Notes: a model not told the origin generated them from the sequence alone. DNA of 57,955 nucleotides from CALMZN01 sp964443785 (GCA_964443785.1 CAYUER010000002.1:1-57955), one strand, 5' to 3'. Numbered from the stretch's first letter, positions 9,186 through 17,712 are shown. Numbers and translations are program-made.

Positions 9186-9402
9186 TCCTAGCCAAGGTTT
9201 TGAAAGACGTCTGGCCGAACAGCGAGCTGCTCTTCAAGAGTGTCGTTGTGGCTGTCACTTCGCTGATGAAGACGGGTTGCCACTTGCTCAGCACGCTGAG
9301 CCGTGCTGCCAGACCTGTGTCTGTGGCCAACACTTTACTCAGGGGCTGGAGGAGCATCAGCACTACTGTGAGGCCTACCTCATTCATCATCAGCAAACCT
9401 GA
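9169..9402 (+). CDS. small Cys/His-rich protein, second gene of GC-rich cassette
   Basis: A 77-aa protein with many possible metal ligands: CRCGCH at about residues 24-29, CCQTCVCGQH around residues 44-53, and H(x)3C(x)4-5HH near the C terminus. The arrangement suggests one or two small zinc-binding modules, but I recognise no named family. A G-rich ribosome-binding stretch (GAGGGGG) precedes the ATG at 9169; a second ATG follows at once. It overlaps the end of the upstream gene and is followed by a TCGCGA-type terminator. GC content and codon use match the upstream partner, not the rest of the window. Confidence 0.55.
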   Translation: MMDHLDPSQGFERRLAEQRAALQECRCGCHFADEDGLPLAQHAEPCCQTCVCGQHFTQGLEEHQHYCEAYLIHHQQT

Positions 9403-9432
9403 GACCGGTTCCTGACTAGAGTCAACTCGCTA

Positions 9433-9475
9433 CCCACCCAGTCCCTCGCGAGAGGCTGGGTGGGTTTTCTTTTTG
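9433..9475 (+). terminator. terminator after GC-rich cassette
   Basis: Arms CCCACCCAG and CTGGGTGGG enclose a CCCTCGCGAGAGG core with one mismatch, followed by a T-rich tract. It is a member of the window's terminator family. Confidence 0.85.
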
Positions 9476-9552
9476 AGGGGGAAATGTCCCTCTCGTTCTT
9501 CCTCTAATTTAGGGGGAGATGTCCGATAGGACAGTGGGGGCATTATCTATTT
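9476..9552. repeat. REP-like intergenic element
   Basis: Two imperfect direct copies, GGGGGAAATGTCC and GGGGGAGATGTCC, lie about 46 nt apart. The second continues into a small hairpin TGTCC-GATA-GGACA and then AGTGGGGGCAT. This layout resembles short repetitive extragenic palindromes that I recall from other bacterial genomes. No coding capacity is seen. Confidence 0.4.
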
Positions 9553-9579
9553 ATAATAATAACTAAGACCTCTTAGTCA

Positions 9580-9608
9580 TTGACTTTCAAAGTTTTTCGT
9601 GGTATCCT
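9580..9608 (+). promoter_or_regulatory. uvrA promoter
   Basis: TTGACT (9580-9585), 17-nt spacer ending TGG, TATCCT (9603-9608); the leader is about 25 nt. No recognisable SOS box was seen. Confidence 0.65.
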
Positions 9609-9638
9609 TTTCTAGATTATTTTCTTAAAAATAAAATT

Positions 9639-12491
9639 ATGCCCAAATATATTACCATCAAAAACGCCAATGTTCACAATCTGAAAAGTCTTAGTGTGAA
9701 GATTCCGCGTGATAAATTGGTGGTGATCACTGGCCTTTCTGGCTCGGGTAAATCATCTTTGGCCTTTGATACTATTTACGCTGAGGGTCAGAGACGCTAT
9801 GTCGAATCCTTGTCGTCTTATGCTCGGCAGTTTTTGGGTCTGATGGACAAGCCAGATGTCGAGAGTATTGATGGTCTATCACCAGCTATCTCTATTGATC
9901 AGCGATCAAGTTCTCGCAACCCACGCTCGACTGTCGGTACAGTGACTGAGATTTATGATTATCTGCGTTTGTTGTATGCCAAGATCGGCATACCACACTG
10001 CTACAAATGCGGACAGCCAGTCATCAAACAAACTCGACAGCAGATTGCCGAAAAAATTTGGCAGCTACCAGCCGATACGGATTTTATGCTTTTGTCACCA
10101 ATAGTGCAGGACAAAAAAGGCGAGCATCGCAATGCTTTGGACCGAGTAAAAATCGCTGGCTATAGGCGCGTGCGTTTGGATGGCGACATGCTCTCATTAG
10201 AGGATGCTTTACAAGTTGACTTGGATAAATACAAAAAACACACTATCGAAGTAGTGGTTGATAGATTACGCCGTGATGGTGTTCGTGAAACCAGGACTCG
10301 TCTATTGCAATCTATCGAGACAGCCGTTGATTTGAGCAATGGCTATATCACAGTGCATTTGCCAGCAGAAAATAAAGACATCAATTATAGTGAGCATTTT
10401 ACCTGCCCTAATCATCCGGATATTACCTTTGGTGAGATAGAGGCGAGGAATTTTTCTTTCAACAGTCCCCACGGCGCCTGCCCAGATTGTACTGGCCTTG
10501 GTACCAAGCTGACCGTAGATCAAGATCTAGTCATCCCCAATCCAAAATTATCTATTGCTGAAGGTGCTATCCGCCCTTGGTCTAGAACGGCTGCCAATCA
10601 ATCTTGGTATTCTTCTATTTTGGAAGCGGTAGCCAAAAAATATAAATTTTCTACTAGAGTACCAGTCAACAAGCTGACTAAAAAGCAGCTGGATATTGTC
10701 ATGTTTGGTACGGGTGAGGAGCGCTATGAGCTGAATTTTGCTACCGATAGATTCAATGGTAGCTACAGCCCTACTTTTGAAGGAGTGATACCAAACCTCG
10801 AGCGTCGCTACAAAGAAACTGACTCCGACTATATTCGTAGTGAGATTGAGCGCTATATGCGTATCGATCCTTGTGAAACTTGCCAAGGCAAGAGACTCAA
10901 GCCAGAAATTTTGGGTATCAAAGTTGTTGGTAAAAATATTGCCGAAGTATCAGGTATGAATATTGTCGAGCTGCACAAGTTTTTTTCAGAGCTAGCTAAA
11001 CAGCTCAATGAAAGAGAATTACAAATTGCTAAACAGATTATCAAAGAGATCAGGGAGCGTCTAAATTTTTTGCACAATGTTGGTTTGGATTATCTGACTT
11101 TGGACAGAAATGCTAGTACTCTGTCTGGCGGTGAAGCTCAGCGCATTCGCTTGGCTACGCAGATTGGCTCTTCTTTGACTGGCGTACTATATATATTGGA
11201 TGAGCCATCTATTGGCTTGCATCAGCGTGACAATGATAAGCTGATCGAGACTTTGAAAACTTTGCGTGATCTCGGTAATACTGTCATTGTGGTAGAGCAT
11301 GACGAAGAGACCATCCTCAATGCCGACTATGTCATTGATATCGGTCCTGGTGCTGGTAAACATGGCGGCGAAGTAGTAGCTGAGGGGACGCCACAAGCTA
11401 TTTTGAAAAATAAAAAATCTTTGACTGGTCAGTATTTGTCTGGTGTAAAAAGTATTGTTGTTCCCAAAAAACAGCGCACCGGTAATGGTAAAGTTTTGTC
11501 AGTCATTGGAGCGAGTGAGTTCAACCTCAAAGAGATTGATGTCAATTTTCCTTTGGGTAAATTCATCAGCATCACTGGTGTCTCTGGCTCTGGTAAATCT
11601 ACTTTGATGACTGAAATTTTGGCCAAGGCCTTGACCAAGCATTTTTATCACTCCAAAGAAACTCCCGGTAAGCATAAAATGATTCGGGGTTTGGAGCATA
11701 TCGACAAAGTGATTGATATCGATCAATCACCAATCGGTCGCACGCCACGCTCCAATCCAGCTACCTATACTGGTGTCTTTACTTATATGAGAGATTTGTT
11801 TGCGGAAGTGCCCGAGGCCAAGATCCGTGGCTACCAAGCTGGACGCTTTAGCTTCAATGTCAAAGGTGGTCGCTGTGAAGCTTGTCAGGGAGATGGTGTG
11901 ATCAAGATTGAGATGAATTTTTTGCCCAATGTCTATGTGGAGTGCAAGGAGTGTCATGGTCGTCGCTACAACAATGAAGCTCTAGAAATTCACTACAAAG
12001 GCAAAAATATTTCGGAAGTATTATCTATGACTGTCGAGGAGGCGATGAACTTTTTTGTGAATATTCCCAATATTTATAATAAGCTCAAAACTTTGTTTGA
12101 TGTTGGCTTGGGCTACATCCAGCTCGGGCAGTCTGCCACCACACTCTCTGGTGGTGAAGCTCAGCGTATCAAACTAGCGACTGAGCTATCTCGTCGTTCA
12201 TCGGGTAAGACACTTTATATACTAGATGAGCCAACGACTGGCTTACATTTTGATGATGTCAAAAGATTGCTAGAAGTTTTGCATCGTTTGGTTGACAAGG
12301 GGAATACTATATTGGTGATCGAACACAATCTCGATGTCATCAAGAGCTCTGATTGGATTATTGATTTGGGGCCTGAGGGTGGCGACAAGGGCGGTCATAT
12401 AGTAGCCGAAGGCACGCCCAAGCAAGTAGCTAAAGTAAAAAATAGTTTCACTGGCCAATATTTAGCCAAGATATTTGATAAGATAAAGTAA
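9639..12491 (+). CDS. uvrA: UvrABC excinuclease subunit A
   Basis: A DNA-damage-sensing ATPase of nucleotide excision repair. It contains two ABC ATPase units: Walker A GLSGSGKSS at residues 32-40 and GVSGSGKST near 647-655. The signatures LSGGEAQRIRLATQ (near 494) and LSGGEAQRIKLATE (near 836) are each followed by a DEP Walker B box. Zinc-module cysteines are present (CYKCGQ, CPDC, CETC, CEACQGDG and CKECHGRRYN). At 950 aa it is full length. It has its own promoter and terminator and is separated from uvrC by the GC-rich cassette. Confidence 0.98.
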   Translation: MPKYITIKNANVHNLKSLSVKIPRDKLVVITGLSGSGKSSLAFDTIYAEGQRRYVESLSSYARQFLGLMDKPDVESIDGLSPAISIDQRSSSRNPRSTVGTVTEIYDYLRLLYAKIGIPHCYKCGQPVIKQTRQQIAEKIWQLPADTDFMLLSPIVQDKKGEHRNALDRVKIAGYRRVRLDGDMLSLEDALQVDLDKYKKHTIEVVVDRLRRDGVRETRTRLLQSIETAVDLSNGYITVHLPAENKDINYSEHFTCPNHPDITFGEIEARNFSFNSPHGACPDCTGLGTKLTVDQDLVIPNPKLSIAEGAIRPWSRTAANQSWYSSILEAVAKKYKFSTRVPVNKLTKKQLDIVMFGTGEERYELNFATDRFNGSYSPTFEGVIPNLERRYKETDSDYIRSEIERYMRIDPCETCQGKRLKPEILGIKVVGKNIAEVSGMNIVELHKFFSELAKQLNERELQIAKQIIKEIRERLNFLHNVGLDYLTLDRNASTLSGGEAQRIRLATQIGSSLTGVLYILDEPSIGLHQRDNDKLIETLKTLRDLGNTVIVVEHDEETILNADYVIDIGPGAGKHGGEVVAEGTPQAILKNKKSLTGQYLSGVKSIVVPKKQRTGNGKVLSVIGASEFNLKEIDVNFPLGKFISITGVSGSGKSTLMTEILAKALTKHFYHSKETPGKHKMIRGLEHIDKVIDIDQSPIGRTPRSNPATYTGVFTYMRDLFAEVPEAKIRGYQAGRFSFNVKGGRCEACQGDGVIKIEMNFLPNVYVECKECHGRRYNNEALEIHYKGKNISEVLSMTVEEAMNFFVNIPNIYNKLKTLFDVGLGYIQLGQSATTLSGGEAQRIKLATELSRRSSGKTLYILDEPTTGLHFDDVKRLLEVLHRLVDKGNTILVIEHNLDVIKSSDWIIDLGPEGGDKGGHIVAEGTPKQVAKVKNSFTGQYLAKIFDKIK

Positions 12492-12500
12492 TTGTTGATT

Positions 12501-12537
12501 CCACCCAGCCCTTCGCGAAGAGCTGGGTGGTTTTTTA
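12501..12537 (+). terminator. uvrA terminator
   Basis: Stem CCACCCAGC with GCTGGGTGG around a CTTCGCGAAG core, then TTTTTT. Confidence 0.9.
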
Positions 12538-12566
12538 TTGAAAAAAAGTGTTTTTAGGGTTAATAT
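12538..12566 (+). promoter_or_regulatory. leaderless promoter of nucleotidyltransferase-like gene
   Basis: TTGAAA (12538-12543), 17-nt spacer, TAATAT (12561-12566), then 6 nt to the ATG at 12573. The -35 overlaps the end of the uvrA terminator T tract. Confidence 0.65.
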
Positions 12567-12572
12567 TAGAGC

Positions 12573-13523
12573 ATGCCCACAGACCTAGAAAAATCTATCA
12601 TCAAGACCATTGCTTATTTTGATGTGTTTAATTTTCCCCTGACTACTCTAGAGATTTGGAAATGGCTCTATCGACCGAGAGAAAGATATACCTTGCAGCA
12701 AGTGAGGGAATCACTAGATTCTAGCTCTTGGCTAAAAGAACATTTGATTTTGCAAGAAGGATTTTTTGCTCTGAAAAATAGAGGTCATATTTATCTTTTG
12801 CGCAAGCAAAATAATAATTGGGCTGAAAGAAAATTTCAAAAGACTATTTTGATGGTCAAAATATTTCGCTATCTTCCTTTTGTGCGAATGGTAGCAGTGT
12901 GTAACAATTTATCTTATAGTAATTCTCGTGATGCTAGCGACATTGATTTGTTTGTGATTAGTCGCAAGAATCAGATTTGGTTGGCTAGATTTTTTTGTTT
13001 GTTGATTTTGAAAATTTTAGCCTTGAGACCGAGCGATGACAATCGTCGTGATAAATTTTGTTTGAGTTTTTTTATTGATGAATCGGCCCTCAATCTACGC
13101 AACATCATGTTGGGTCAACACGACATTCATTTTATTTATTGGTTTTCGCAGTTTTTGCCAGTCTATGATCCCGACCAGTTGTATGCCAAGTTGTTGCAAG
13201 CCAATACTTGGACCAGAGACTACTTGCCCAACGCTTATGCCAATGATTTTGTCAAAAAAGTAGAGCCGACCTTTTCGTCTCTTTTGTTTGGTCGCATACT
13301 TATTTTTTTGGTTCAGCCGCCGATTATTGCTCACTGGCTATATAATCAAGCTCGTCTTTTTCAGATCAAAATCATTGATCGTAATATGCAAGCCATGGTC
13401 AATATCGATACACGGGTCATTATCAATGAGCAGATGCTCAAGTTTCATTCCAATGATCGGCGTGACCAATATTTTCATGAGTGGCGAGACTTAGTCAAAA
13501 AATTATTAGAAAAATATGACTAA
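12573..13523 (+). CDS. nucleotidyltransferase-fold protein, possibly degenerate
   Basis: A 316-aa protein. The N-terminal 70 residues look like a winged-helix region (IIKTIAYFDVFNFPLTTLEI). The middle contains SNSRDASDIDLFVISRKNQ, the DxD signature of a pol-beta-like nucleotidyltransferase fold (D-I-D near residue 128). The usual GS motif just upstream is replaced by VCNNLSY, so catalysis is doubtful. The C-terminal half has hydrophobic helices that may associate with the membrane. It overlaps the O-antigen-ligase-like gene by 8 nt, suggesting a shared role in cell-envelope polymers; that is only contextual. Confidence 0.65.
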   Translation: MPTDLEKSIIKTIAYFDVFNFPLTTLEIWKWLYRPRERYTLQQVRESLDSSSWLKEHLILQEGFFALKNRGHIYLLRKQNNNWAERKFQKTILMVKIFRYLPFVRMVAVCNNLSYSNSRDASDIDLFVISRKNQIWLARFFCLLILKILALRPSDDNRRDKFCLSFFIDESALNLRNIMLGQHDIHFIYWFSQFLPVYDPDQLYAKLLQANTWTRDYLPNAYANDFVKKVEPTFSSLLFGRILIFLVQPPIIAHWLYNQARLFQIKIIDRNMQAMVNIDTRVIINEQMLKFHSNDRRDQYFHEWRDLVKKLLEKYD

Positions 13524-14829
13524 AAAAATAAAAGAAAAAATTTTTCATTGGCTTTTGCTTTTGTTTGTTTTTTTGTTGCCTTGGCAAATACGATTTATAT
13601 ATAAAGATATCATGATTGACGGGCAGTTGTGGCAGTATGGACGCTTGAGTCTCTATGCTGGTATGTTGGTTTTGTTTTTGGCTGCCTTGGCCTTTGGTAG
13701 TTTACACCCTGATCAGTGGCGCTTATCCCAACGCAAAGGGTGGTATATTTTATTTTTGTACAGTTTATTTTTTTGCCTGGTCCACCCTTGGCCTGTTTTG
13801 GGTCTTTATTATTTATTGTTATTTTTTGCTACTTTGCTTTTTATATTTTTGGCTCGCCAGGTGAGCTTGTTTAGGATTTTGTGGGCGACTTGGGCAAGTG
13901 CTTTGGTGCAAAGTGTGCTAGCTATTTATCAAAGTCTCAGCCAAAGGATTGGCGCGGAAAAATGGCTAGGCATATCAGAGCAATTGACTGCTCATCGGGG
14001 TACTTCAGTTTTGGAAACGGCCACAGATAGGATTTTGCGGGCCTATGGCTCTTTGCCTCACCCCAATATGCTAGCCGGCTTTTTGGCCCTAGGTATTTTG
14101 ATTTCTTTGTATTTGTGGCAACATATTTATCAGCACGGTGAGCGCTATGATTGGCAATTGAAAAAAATCAAAAAATATACACCAGCTATTTGTTTGTTGC
14201 TTTTTGGTTTGGTGCTGATGACTTTTGCGCAGCTTGCTACTTTTTCACGGGGAGCGGTGCTGGCTTTATTGTTAAGTGTCTTGTTTATTTTGTTTTTTAG
14301 CTTGCTCAAAAAAGATAAATTGAGTAGCTACATATCTTTGAAATATTTAGTGTTATTTGCCATGGTCGCAATCGCTTTTAATATGTATTATCCTGCTTTG
14401 TGGTCAAGCCGTTTGGTAGCTGATAATCGTCTAGAAAAAAAGTCACTCCAAGAGCGTCAGCTGAGCTATGGTCAGTTTGACTGGACTGATCCCAAAGAAA
14501 TTATTTTTGGTCAGGGTTTTGGTCTCAATACTTATCGAGCTTATCAAAAAAATCTGGATGGTCCAGTCGACAAAGTTCAGCCTATTCACAATTGGTTTTT
14601 GCTAGGACTAGCAGAGGTTGGCCTGCTTGGCATGGCTATTCTTTTAGCTTTGTTGTATTTTTATTTACGTGAAAAATTATTTGCACCAAATGATTATAAA
14701 ATTTGGCCATGGACTTTTTTACTTTTACTTTTCTTGTTAGGTCTTTTTGATCATTATCTTTGGACCTCTTGGACTGGCTGGCTCATGGTCGGAGTTGTGG
14801 TGACTATAATTTATAAGCATCAAAAATAA
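13516..14829 (+). CDS. O-antigen ligase/polymerase-like membrane protein
   Basis: A 437-aa integral membrane protein with about ten hydrophobic helices. The large outside loop after the mid-protein helices and the segment VQPIHNWFLLGLAEVGLLG match the Wzy_C (O-antigen ligase/polymerase) family, which transfers or polymerises lipid-linked glycans. FSRGAVLALLLSV near the middle is also family-like. It overlaps the upstream nucleotidyltransferase-like gene and lies one base before the next gene, so the three are probably co-transcribed. Confidence 0.82.
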   Translation: MTKKIKEKIFHWLLLLFVFLLPWQIRFIYKDIMIDGQLWQYGRLSLYAGMLVLFLAALAFGSLHPDQWRLSQRKGWYILFLYSLFFCLVHPWPVLGLYYLLLFFATLLFIFLARQVSLFRILWATWASALVQSVLAIYQSLSQRIGAEKWLGISEQLTAHRGTSVLETATDRILRAYGSLPHPNMLAGFLALGILISLYLWQHIYQHGERYDWQLKKIKKYTPAICLLLFGLVLMTFAQLATFSRGAVLALLLSVLFILFFSLLKKDKLSSYISLKYLVLFAMVAIAFNMYYPALWSSRLVADNRLEKKSLQERQLSYGQFDWTDPKEIIFGQGFGLNTYRAYQKNLDGPVDKVQPIHNWFLLGLAEVGLLGMAILLALLYFYLREKLFAPNDYKIWPWTFLLLLFLLGLFDHYLWTSWTGWLMVGVVVTIIYKHQK

Positions 14830-14830
14830 T

Positions 14831-15565
14831 ATGGCTATACGCAAAACCAATTTATACAAAGCTGATTCTGCTCAGCCCTTCAAACTCAGTCGTTCCAAAA
14901 TTGATTTGTTTTTGAATTGCGAGCGTTGTTTTTATTTGGACAGAAAGCTCGGTGTCAGTCAGCCACCTGGATATCCTTTTAACCTCAACTCCGCCGTCGA
15001 TGCTCTGCTCAAAAAAGAATTTGATATCCATCGAGCCGCAGGATCCGTGCATCCCTTACTCAAAAACTATGGTTTGAAATTAAAGCCATTGCAACATCCG
15101 GATATTGATACTTGGCGAGAAAATTTTGTGGGCGTGCAATATTATCATGAGCCGAGTAATTTTTTGGTCACGGGTGCAGTCGATGATCTTTGGGTCGATG
15201 ATAGGGGATTGATCTATGTTGTCGACTACAAGGCTACTAGCAAAAGTACAGAGGTCAATATTGATGCCGAGTGGCAGATTGCCTACAAAAGACAAATGGA
15301 AGTTTATCAGTGGCTCCTGCGACAAAATGGTTTTCAAGTCTCAGACACTGGCTACTTTGTCTATTGCAATGGTCGGACTGACAGACAGGCCTTTGATGCT
15401 AGGCTCGAGTTTGATGTCAAAATCATACCCTACACTGGTAAAGATGTTTGGATAGAAAAAACATTGTTGGCTATTCAAAAATGCTTGTCATCTGCCAAGT
15501 TGCCAAAAGCTACAGCAGATTGTCCCTATTGCCAATATCGACAAGACGCTCAAAAATTTGAGTAA
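14831..15565 (+). CDS. PD-(D/E)XK nuclease-family protein with four cysteines
   Basis: A 244-aa protein related to RecB/Cas4-type nucleases. The start FKLSRSKIDLFLNCERCFYL matches the family's opening motif. The catalytic core reads GAVDDLWVDDRG followed by VVDYKAT, giving the D...DxK residues. Two cysteines near residues 30-33 (CERC) and two near the C terminus (CPYC) could jointly hold an iron-sulfur cluster or zinc, as in Cas4/AddB-like nucleases. No CRISPR or recBCD-type genes are near. It sits directly after the O-antigen-ligase-like gene; the substrate is unknown. Confidence 0.8.
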   Translation: MAIRKTNLYKADSAQPFKLSRSKIDLFLNCERCFYLDRKLGVSQPPGYPFNLNSAVDALLKKEFDIHRAAGSVHPLLKNYGLKLKPLQHPDIDTWRENFVGVQYYHEPSNFLVTGAVDDLWVDDRGLIYVVDYKATSKSTEVNIDAEWQIAYKRQMEVYQWLLRQNGFQVSDTGYFVYCNGRTDRQAFDARLEFDVKIIPYTGKDVWIEKTLLAIQKCLSSAKLPKATADCPYCQYRQDAQKFE

Positions 15566-15584
15566 TTTTCAGCATTTTATTCTA

Positions 15585-15625
15585 TTGACAAAAATAGATT
15601 AGCACTCTAAAATAGAGAGTGCTAA
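15585..15625 (+). promoter_or_regulatory. groES promoter with CIRCE operator
   Basis: TTGACA (15585-15590), 17-nt spacer, TAAAAT (15608-15613). A perfect CIRCE inverted repeat, TTAGCACTC-N9-GAGTGCTAA, spans 15599-15625 and holds the -10 box in its 9-nt centre. CIRCE is the binding site of the heat-shock repressor HrcA, so the operon should be HrcA-controlled; hrcA itself is not in this window. Confidence 0.95.
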
Positions 15626-15674
15626 TTTTGATTTTCCCATGTTAGGGTAAAAATAATAATTAACCTATAAAAAT

Positions 15675-15950
15675 ATGCAGTTAAGACCATTAGGTGATCG
15701 GGTGATTGTCAAACCATTACCCAAAGAAGAGACAACAAAGGCTGGTATTATTTTGCCAGGCACAGTCGGCAAAGAATCTCGCCAAGAAGGTGAAATCATG
15801 GCTATCGGCACTGGTGAAAAAATTACCAAATTAAATTTGAGCGTCGGTCAGAAAGTTGTTTTTTCTGAGTACGGCGGTTCAGAGATAAAAATAGAAGGGC
15901 AAGAGTATAAAATATTAAACCACGATGATTTGTTGGCAATCATTGAGTAA
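15675..15950 (+). CDS. groES: co-chaperonin GroES
   Basis: A 91-aa lid of the GroEL folding chamber. The opening LRPLGDRVIVKPLPKEETT and the ending NHDDLLAIIE are typical, and the mobile loop (AGIILPG) is intact. It lies 83 nt upstream of groEL, behind the CIRCE-controlled promoter. Confidence 0.98.
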   Translation: MQLRPLGDRVIVKPLPKEETTKAGIILPGTVGKESRQEGEIMAIGTGEKITKLNLSVGQKVVFSEYGGSEIKIEGQEYKILNHDDLLAIIE

Positions 15951-15961
15951 TTAATTTATCA

Positions 15962-16002
15962 GTTAGAAAGTTAGCAAGTTTAAAAGTTTGCAACTTTCTA
16001 AC
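15962..16002 (+). other. hairpin in groES-groEL intergenic spacer
   Basis: GTTAGAAAGTT pairs with AACTTTCTAAC, extended by GCAA/TTGC past a one-base bulge, with a loop of about 10 nt. There is no T tract, so it is more likely an mRNA processing or stability element than a terminator. Confidence 0.5.
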
Positions 16003-16033
16003 CTTTTAACTTGTAACTTTAAACTAAACTATT

Positions 16034-17677
16034 ATGGCAAAACAAATTATATTTAATGAAGAAGCTCGTGCCAAAATGAAAAAAGGCGTTGATATTTTGG
16101 CTTCTGCTGTCAAAGTGACTTTGGGACCAAAAGGACGCAATGTAGTTCTAGATAAAAGCTACGGTGCGCCTATTATCACCAAAGATGGTGTCACTGTAGC
16201 CAAAGATATAGAGCTAGAAGATAAGTTTGAAAATCTTGGGGCGGAGATTGTCAAAGAAGTGGCCTCCAAAACAGCTGATGTGGCTGGTGACGGTACTACC
16301 ACTGCCACTGTTTTGGCTCAGAGCATTATCTCTGAAGGATTGAAGAATGTGACTGCTGGCTCAAATCCACTAGCTTTGAAGCGGGGTATTGATATGGCCG
16401 CTGAAGCTGTAGTCAAGCATCTCCAAAAAATTTCTAAAAATGTTGATTCTCAATCAGAGATTGAGCAGATCGCCTCTATCTCTGCCAACGACAAAGAGAT
16501 TGGTAAAATCATAGCTTCTGCTATGGAAGCAGTCGGTAAAAATGGCGTGATCACCGTCGAAGAATCACAAAGTTTTGGGGTTGAAAAAGAAATTGTTGAA
16601 GGCATGCAGTTTGATAAGGGCTATGTCTCTCACTATATGGTGACCAATGCCGATAAGATGGAAGCAGTCTACAATGACCCAATGATTTTGATTACTGATC
16701 AAAAAGTTTCTGCCATTCAAGATTTATTACCACTCCTTGAAACTATGGCTCAATCTGGCAAAAAAGATTTAGTCATCATTGCTGATGAAATAGAGGGTGA
16801 AGCCCTAGCTACACTGGTAGTCAATAAAATCAGAGGAGTGTTCAATACTCTAGCTGTCAAAGCCCCTGGTTTTGGTGATAGACGCAAAGAAATGTTAGCT
16901 GACATTGCCGCTATGACCGGTGCTCGTGTCATTTCTGAAGAATTAGGTTTGAAACTAAGCGCTGCCACTATCGATATGCTAGGTTCTGCTCACAAAGTAG
17001 TGTCTACCAAAGACAATACCACTATTGTCGATGGCCGCGGTGAGGAAGCAGAGGTCCAAAAGAGAGTAAAGCAAATTGAAAATGAATTAAAAAATGCTGA
17101 TTCAGATTTTGAAAAAGAAAAACTACAAGAGCGTCTAGCCAAGTTGACTGGCGGTGTCGCTGTAATCAAAGTTGGCGCGGCTACTGAGACTGAAATGAAA
17201 GAAAAGAAAGACCGTATCGAGGACGCACTAGCTGCTACCAAGGCAGCGGTGGAGGAGGGCTTTGTAGTCGGTGGTGGTGTCGCTTATTTACGCTCATTGC
17301 ATTCTATCGATGCCCTGAAGCTAGAAGGGGAAGAAAAACTAGGTGCTGATATTTTGAAAAAAGCTTTGATGACTCCTGCTGAACAGATTGCCAACAATGC
17401 CGGCACTGATGGTAAAGTAGTAGTAGCGGAAATTATGAAGCTCAAAGATAATCATGGCTACAATGCCAAGGATGATAAATTTGAAGACTTAGTCCAAGCT
17501 GGTATTGTAGACCCGACCAAGGTCAGTCGCAGTGCTTTGCAAAACGCTGCTTCAGCTGCTGGTATGTTTTTGACCACTGAAGCAGTAGTGACTGATATAC
17601 CCAGCAAGGATGATCATGGTCATGGCGGTGGCATGCCAGGTATGGGAGGCATGGGTGGTGGTATGGGTATGATGTAA
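16034..17677 (+). CDS. groEL: chaperonin GroEL
   Basis: A 60-kDa chaperonin forming the ATP-driven folding cage. Seen are GPKGRNVVLDKSYGAP, the ATP-binding GDGTTTATVLAQ, and the Gly/Met-rich C-terminal tail GGMPGMGGMGGGMGMM. Length 547 aa is standard. It is co-transcribed with groES under CIRCE control and ends before an intrinsic terminator. Confidence 0.99.
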   Translation: MAKQIIFNEEARAKMKKGVDILASAVKVTLGPKGRNVVLDKSYGAPIITKDGVTVAKDIELEDKFENLGAEIVKEVASKTADVAGDGTTTATVLAQSIISEGLKNVTAGSNPLALKRGIDMAAEAVVKHLQKISKNVDSQSEIEQIASISANDKEIGKIIASAMEAVGKNGVITVEESQSFGVEKEIVEGMQFDKGYVSHYMVTNADKMEAVYNDPMILITDQKVSAIQDLLPLLETMAQSGKKDLVIIADEIEGEALATLVVNKIRGVFNTLAVKAPGFGDRRKEMLADIAAMTGARVISEELGLKLSAATIDMLGSAHKVVSTKDNTTIVDGRGEEAEVQKRVKQIENELKNADSDFEKEKLQERLAKLTGGVAVIKVGAATETEMKEKKDRIEDALAATKAAVEEGFVVGGGVAYLRSLHSIDALKLEGEEKLGADILKKALMTPAEQIANNAGTDGKVVVAEIMKLKDNHGYNAKDDKFEDLVQAGIVDPTKVSRSALQNAASAAGMFLTTEAVVTDIPSKDDHGHGGGMPGMGGMGGGMGMM

Positions 17678-17689
17678 TGCTGTAGCATT

Positions 17690-17712
17690 ATCCCGAGCCG
17701 CGTCGAGGGATC
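17690..17712. repeat. short REP-like palindrome
   Basis: ATCCC(N12)GGGAT with inner GAGCCGCGTCGA, downstream of groEL. It resembles the TCCCGAGC...GTCGAGGGA class of dispersed extragenic sequences that I recall from other bacteria. Confidence 0.35.

Noticed and set aside
14831..15565. Cas4 of a CRISPR system
   Set aside because: Similar fold and cysteines, but no cas neighbours; kept only as a PD-(D/E)XK nuclease.
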